From Lepus europaeus (Eukaryota > Chordata > Mammalia > Lagomorpha > Leporidae), in contig NC_084850.1 of assembly GCF_033115175.1 (NCBI RefSeq), positions 101,309,439 to 101,373,438 of the forward strand: a DNA stretch of 64,000 nucleotides. The letters run 5' to 3'. The first letter of the stretch is position 1, and each line of letters begins with the position of its first letter. Under the pieces are notes generated by a model, which had not been told where the DNA came from, did not search any database, and worked only from the letters and a program-made list of their open reading frames with translations. Both the position numbers and the translations under genes were made by a program. This document shows positions 51,021 to 64,000 of the stretch, in pieces.

Positions 51021-52490
51021 CGTCACCCGTGCTGTTCCGGCCACTGCGGCTTCCCGGCGCGGGGTACGGGGCCTGGCGCACAACTGATGTTCAGTCCGTG
51101 TTTGTGGGCATTCTGCTTGCCTTCTTGCCTCCGTGCTGCTTCTCGTGGTTTTGCGGGGGCCGTGGGAGGCGGAGACTCCGGAAGGAGTTGCCCGAGACCA
51201 GGGAAGGAGCCAGAGCTTTGTCAGTGGAGCTTGGAGGGCTGTGGACTGCTGGGAACCTGCTGCCCAACGCCCCCCCCCCCCCAGCCCCGGAGGTGAGCGA
51301 GTGTGAGACAGGAAGGGTTCAACCATGCCAGGTTTGGGGGGGGGGGCGGGGGAAAAAGCCATGTCTGTTAGTGAAATGGTGCCGTCTTATCTAAAGCGCC
51401 ATCTTGGGCTCTGCTCCAGCCACCACCGTGTACATTAGGTTCAGCCTCTCCAGGACGCAGCCTGGTTTTCTGAGTCAGGTGACCGAAAGGCCCCACCATA
51501 AGCGGTAACCCCACCCCCACTCTAACGGATTCGCTGTCCCCATGCCCTTGTTTATAACAAGGCCTGTTTCCCAGCCCCCCCCCCCCACACACACACACCG
51601 TGAATAAAACCCTTCCCCTTACTCTGGCGTTTGGTGTGTTTTGTGGTGGGCTTACAATGTTCACCCTGTGGGATGCTTCCCACGTCCTGTTTTCTTGCCC
51701 GTTCACAAAGAGGATGTTTAATTTTTAGCAAAGAAACCTGCTTCCTCCGGAGGGACCCAGGGGGTTTGGGGGGACAAGAGCCAGGCTCTGAACTCTCCAG
51801 GCTCTTCCTGAAGAAGGGTGTCAGCCCAGTATCTCCCACCCGGCACCCCACCGAGTGTAAAAGTTGTCCTCCCAGCAGCCACCCCAAGAGGCCAAGGAGG
51901 GGGAGCTGGAAGAGAAACTCACCAGTTATTCAGTGGGGAGCCCACATGAAAGCAGAGGGCTGAGTCGGATGCCAAAGGCAGCCAAGTGGGGCTTTGCTGT
52001 CACAGATGGAGAGCAGTTGCTGAAGTCACAGACGCGCTGTTGTCCCAAGTGCTTTCCGTGTCCTGCCTCATTGCCGTAGCCCTGGGAGTTGGGCGTTATT
52101 TTGCCCTTAAGGGAGCAGAGGTTTAGGAACTTGCCTGTGGCCACAGAGCTACCGAGGGTGTGTGTGGGGGGAACCCAGCTGAGAAAGCTTGTGCTGTGGC
52201 TGCTCTGGTCAAGTTATTCCCTCTCTGGAACGCTCCTGAGCAGTGGGCCGACTTCCATAAACACCGGGGTCTGTCTGGACGAGCTGATAAGAACCCCAAA
52301 TGAAGTTTGATAAGCTGCATGGGAATCCCAAATGGCACTCAGGCGTCTCAAGCCGCTTTATAACACCGGGCAGAGCCTCTGGCCCCAGGCACTCTCACAC
52401 ACATGTGGACATTGTACAACCAGCTGCCCCACACAACCCAAACCCCACTTTCCCTTTCTTTCTCTTTCTACCAGCATAAGCTGAGAACTT
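51020..52490. other. Non-repetitive FTSJ1-SLC38A5 spacer
   Basis: Moderately GC-rich, with poly-C runs near 51271 and 51573. Open frames of about 110-200 codons occur but overlap on both strands. It could hold upstream SLC38A5 exons; I cannot show one. Confidence 0.4.
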
Positions 52491-52494
52491 GCTA

Positions 52495-52800
52495 TGTTAT
52501 TTGTCTATGTATTTATTTGAGAGGCAGAGAGACAGCATGAGCTCCTATCTGCTTGCTCTGTCCCTGCATACCCATAGCAGTCCAGGCCAAAGCAAGGACC
52601 TGGGAGCTGGGAACTCAATCCGAGTCTCCCATGGGAATGGCAGGAGCTCATTTACTTGAGCTGTCCCTGCTGTCCCCCAGGGTCCTCATTAGCAGGAAGC
52701 TGGAGTCAGGAGCTGGAACCAGGACATGAACTTAGGTACTGCGATATGGGAAGTGGGAGTCTTAACCAGTATCTTAACTGCTAAACCAACCACCTGCCCC
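52495..52800 (-). mobile_element. C-SINE, old copy
   Basis: TGTCTATGTATTTATTTGAG to AAACCAACCACCTGCCCC pattern. Confidence 0.75.
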
Positions 52801-52884
52801 AACCACATAACAGAGCTACAGCATATAGAGCTAAATGAATGCTCATTCCTCTTCTAGAAGAATTTCCTTGACAGAAATAAAAAT

Positions 52885-52960
52885 AATAATGATAGTAGTA
52901 TGACACTCGGTAGGTGGCGTTTATTAAGCATCTGCTATGTGCTGGGCCGTGTTGGAGAGC
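52885..52960 (+). mobile_element. MIR-like core
   Basis: TTATTAAGCATCTGCTATGT and GCTGGGCCGTG. Confidence 0.6.
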
Positions 52961-53664
52961 CAGGGAAGGTTCTGGGAGGGAAGGGAAGCAGTTAGAGCAG
53001 GAGGTTGTAGTTGGGAGGTGGTGGAAGGGGATAGGGAGGCATCTGTTTTTCGTACTAAGTGTAGTCTAGTTGTTTGGACAGGCCACTTCTGATCCAATTT
53101 TCTCGAAATGTGTGTACCTACCTAGCCCCTCCTCCTCCTCTTTTAGCCACCTGGGCCAAGGCCTTTGCTGACAGGTGTCTTTTTCCCTGGCCAACCTGTA
53201 GCACAGATGTGTCATGAGTCTGAGTGGGGGAAGGGCACCAGAGGAGAGAGAAAACAGAGGAGGCAGGGACGGGGCGGGGCGGGGGGGGGGAGGCAGCTGC
53301 TGAGGTGTTTGTGTACCTGTGAGCACCCTGAGTGTTTCTCATCCGCCTGTGCATGTTCTCAGCTGCGGCCATGTGCATGTGAGCTGCCTGTGTGTCTGCC
53401 TGTATAACGTGCCTGGTGGTGTCTTCTCTCTACGGCTTCCTACCCAACTTATGTATGGCAACTGTGTGTCTCTCTGGGGTTGTGTGTGGGTGTTGCTCAG
53501 GTGTTTATTATGTGTCTCCTTTGTAATGCTTGTGGCTGATGCGTGTGTTTGGGCGTTTGTCTCTCTTAGGCGTGTGTGTGTCTTTCTTCCCTGCATGTCT
53601 GCTACCATGTTTGTGTCTCCCTGATGAGTGGCTGCAGGTGTGTGCCCTGTGGAACTGTCTTTTG

Positions 53665-54040
53665 GTGCCACTGTACAAGTTCATGGCCAGCATCCCATAT
53701 GAGTGCCAGAACGAGTCCCACTTCTGATCCAACTCCCTGCTGCTAATGTGCCTGGGACAATTAGCAGAGGATGGCCCACATGTCTGAGCTCTTGCTACTC
53801 ACCTGGGAGATCCAGATAAAGCTTCCGGCTCCTGGCTTCAGCCTGGCCCAGCCCTGGCCATTGCAGCCATCTGGGGAGTAAACCAGCCGATAGAATGTCT
53901 CTCTCTCTCTCTCTCTGTAATTCTGATTTTCAAATAAATAAATAAATAAATAAATACTTTTTTTTAAAAAGTTCATGGCAAATGGAATTAATGGAGAGGA
54001 TGCCTTTCCCACGAGCTTTTTGAAGCGCTCTCTTATGAAT
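53665..54040. mobile_element. Mariner-like MITE split by a C-SINE
   Basis: TGTACAAGTTCATGGC before and AAAAAGTTCATGGCAAATGG to AGCTTTTTGAAGCGCTCTC after the SINE. Confidence 0.6.
53684..53968 (+). mobile_element. C-SINE, 5' truncated
   Basis: Starts inside the body at CCAGCATCCCATATGAGTGC and ends AAATAAATAAATAAATA; AAGTTCATGGC duplicated at both ends. Confidence 0.82.
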
Positions 54041-55539
54041 GCTATTTGGTTCCCCATTTCCTCTCCAGGCAACCTTCGGTATATTTTCTAGATCTCCTCT
54101 TTGCAAGGAGAGTAGGTGTGCTGTATCTTCCTGCATTTCTTGTGTATGCGCCTGTATACACTTGCCCTGGATGTTTTCTTCTCTGACTAGATTTGTCAAT
54201 AGCTCTGGGTGTACACGGTGGGCTGCAACCAGACGCCTAAATGCAGTTGTGCGTGCAAGTGACATATCTGCCTGGGAGTACCTCTGTCTGTGTGACCAGA
54301 GCTGTACCTGTTCATACGCGAGCCCACCGCGCACCAAGCTATCACGTTAGGGTATGTTTCTGGAAGTTGGCCTCTGGAGCCATCTGCACCCGGAAGTCTG
54401 TGTGGTGGGAGTTGGGTGTACAAGACTGTGTGGTGGCCGGTGAGTCTGTGTGTGAGCTGCCTGTTGGTTCTCTTCAGCCTGGCTATGAATGCATGGGTGT
54501 CTGTGAGTCAACAGTGTCTGGCTGTCTCTCAGTCTGTGGACGATAAGGCCTGTGACATGATCAGCACTCTGCGGCTGGGTGTGTGACTGTCCTGTGAGCC
54601 TAGGCTCTCCATAGGCAGTGAGGAGTGCAGGTGTGCCCCTGTCAAGCTCTACATATGCCTGGGAGTCTGCCTGCACGTTTGCTCTCACTCACGTGCAAAC
54701 CCTGTGAGTGACGGTGAGTCTGCCTCCCACCTCTGAGCCCCTAGATGGGGCTGTGCTGGGGCCAGTGCTGTAGCTGTGATCCCTGAGTGTGCAGGAGCCT
54801 CTCTCTCCTGCTGTGGGGAAGTAAACACCCCATCCCTCACCCTCCTCCAGCTGCATGTGGGGTAGGGGCATCTAGGCTCGCTTTGAAGCCCTAGCCAGCT
54901 TCTGGCTTTTCCGGGAATTCTGTGCTCCCTGTTGGGGGTGGGCAGGCAGAAGAGGGGCCTGGACAGAGGCCTCTTGTCCACCTGGCCTTCAAGTAGCCCA
55001 GTCAAGTTGGGGCCAGACCCCAAGTCCACCCTGTGTGATTCCCTGTAGGGGACATGTACCTTGCCTGGGACAGACACGCCTGCCCAATGCCTGGATGGGA
55101 GTGAACAGGCAGACCCCCAGATAAGACAGACAGAGCATGGGGCCCCTCAGTTGGGGTGTGGACAGGCCCCACCCCATGCCTGGGCTGGAGACCAGGACTC
55201 TGGGACGCACCCAGTTTGCAGTGTGCACACTCCCCACCCCACCACACCCACCTTCTTGCCTCCCCCTGGGAGCCCCCAAGATTCAGGGTCCTCTCCTGGC
55301 TGGGCTGACTGAGGTCTGCCTGTAATGGCCTGGCAGTATCTACCCCTGCACCTGCCCCACTGCCATCCCCAGGCCTATCGATCCACGCCATCTGTCCTGC
55401 TGCCTGAATCTGATGTTCTCTGCCTTCTGTCTTTTGCCCCTCTGTCCCTTTGTCCCTGTGGCTGAGAGCAGTTTGCTGGAGTCTCTGAGCCTGCCCCCCT
55501 TCCCACCTCCAGCCCCTTCAACAGGTTGCATCAGTTCTG

Positions 55540-55760
55540 GGCTGCGGTGCCAGACGGGGAGGCGGGAGGGGGGGAGCATTAGGAGAGGTGGGGCAGTCGC
55601 GCTGACACGTGTCCTTGCAAGGAGTAAGCGGCTGGCCACGTAGTGATGGGGGAGGGAGGAGGGGAGGGCGCGGGGGACAGGAACTAAAAGGACAGTGCCA
55701 GAGAGGCACTGTGAGTCTAGGGTCCGGGACAAGAAGCTGTCTCAGCTCTGAATGGACATC
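55540..55760 (+). promoter_or_regulatory. SLC38A5: Possible SLC38A5 upstream promoter region
   Basis: Locally GC-rich, with GGGGAGGCGGGAGGG and CGCGCTGACACGTG (an E-box) about 450 bp upstream of the first coding exon. Assignment rests on position and composition only. Confidence 0.25.
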
Positions 55761-56133
55761 TCATCTGCTGTGGGGTTGGTCTCTCTGGGTCTTTCTTTCT
55801 CTTTCTCTTTCTCTCTCTGAAGATCTCTCCCTGCCCTCTGTGCTCTGTGTCTGAGTAACTCTTGGCGGTTTTTTTTTTCCCCTTCTGCTTTTCTGCTCTC
55901 TCCCCAGTCTCTTTCTCTGGTGCCCCTTAGGCTTGTCTTTAACACTCACCATGTATTTCCCTTTCTCTCTCTTCCCTCCCTGTTCTTGTTTCTCGGGCTT
56001 TCCACCTGCTCCTGGGCTTTTATATCTGCTGGTCTCTGTGGGGCCTTTTTCTCCTTCCTGCAACACTTCTCATTTTGTAGCCCTCCTGCTCCGTGTCCGA
56101 TCCCCGTGCCCACCCCGTGTCTCTGTCCACAGG

Positions 56134-64000
<7,867 letters not shown>

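Larger units (their letters stand above)
53300..54700. repeat. TG-rich decayed tandem tract, interrupted by MITE and SINE
   Basis: Many variants of GTGAGCTGCCTGTGTGTCTG and TGTGTGTTTGGGCGTTTGTC without strict period. Confidence 0.4.

Noticed and set aside
50739-51362. 207-codon open frame on the minus strand
   Set aside because: Overlaps an old dispersed repeat and GC-rich spacer; no splice context, no domain.

Overview
The window is a nuclear mammalian locus, almost certainly from rabbit or a close lagomorph. About fifty copies of the tRNA-derived lagomorph C-SINE are scattered through it, and four multi-exon genes are collinear with human Xp11.23. Read left to right they are EBP (-, only the first coding exon inside), PORCN (-, all 14 coding exons), FTSJ1 (-, all 11 coding exons) and SLC38A5 (+, 13 coding exons, cut off by the right edge). 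This is the human order in reverse orientation, so the window is an X-chromosome segment. Exon borders were placed by reading splice sites and keeping phase. The summed coding lengths are 1386 nt for PORCN (461 aa) and 996 nt for FTSJ1 (331 aa), both open throughout.

Layout. 1-2370 is EBP intron with old L1, LTR-like and mariner-like repeats and one young SINE. 2371-2691 is EBP coding exon 1. 3640-4100 is the EBP CpG-rich promoter, followed by a CCAAT-rich spacer to 4.7 kb. 4805-16.6 kb is PORCN, with two microexons of 18 and 15 nt and a CpG-rich promoter at 16.2-16.8 kb. 16.8-44.1 kb is gene-free intergenic DNA, mostly SINEs, L1, L2, LTR and mariner fragments, microsatellites and decayed tandem repeats. 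44.1-49.5 kb is FTSJ1 with a CpG-rich promoter carrying two ZNF143-type motifs. 49.5-56.1 kb is the divergent spacer to SLC38A5, whose promoter I could not fix. 56.13-64 kb is SLC38A5.

The genes are not an operon and share no pathway. EBP is an ER sterol isomerase, PORCN an ER Wnt O-acyltransferase, FTSJ1 a tRNA 2'-O-methyltransferase and SLC38A5 a plasma-membrane glutamine/histidine transporter. Comparisons with human proteins are from memory and need an alignment.

I found no sign of a new biological system. What merits a second look: a lost AG acceptor in SLC38A5 with an in-frame AG nine bases downstream; Arg in PORCN at a position reported as palmitoylated Cys in human; two weak FTSJ1 donors, one giving an alternative C-terminus if its intron is retained; a tail-less SINE copy with target duplications; SINEs stacked repeatedly at single target sites; a cluster of same-strand CCAAT boxes; and an unusual number of decayed tandem-repeat tracts.
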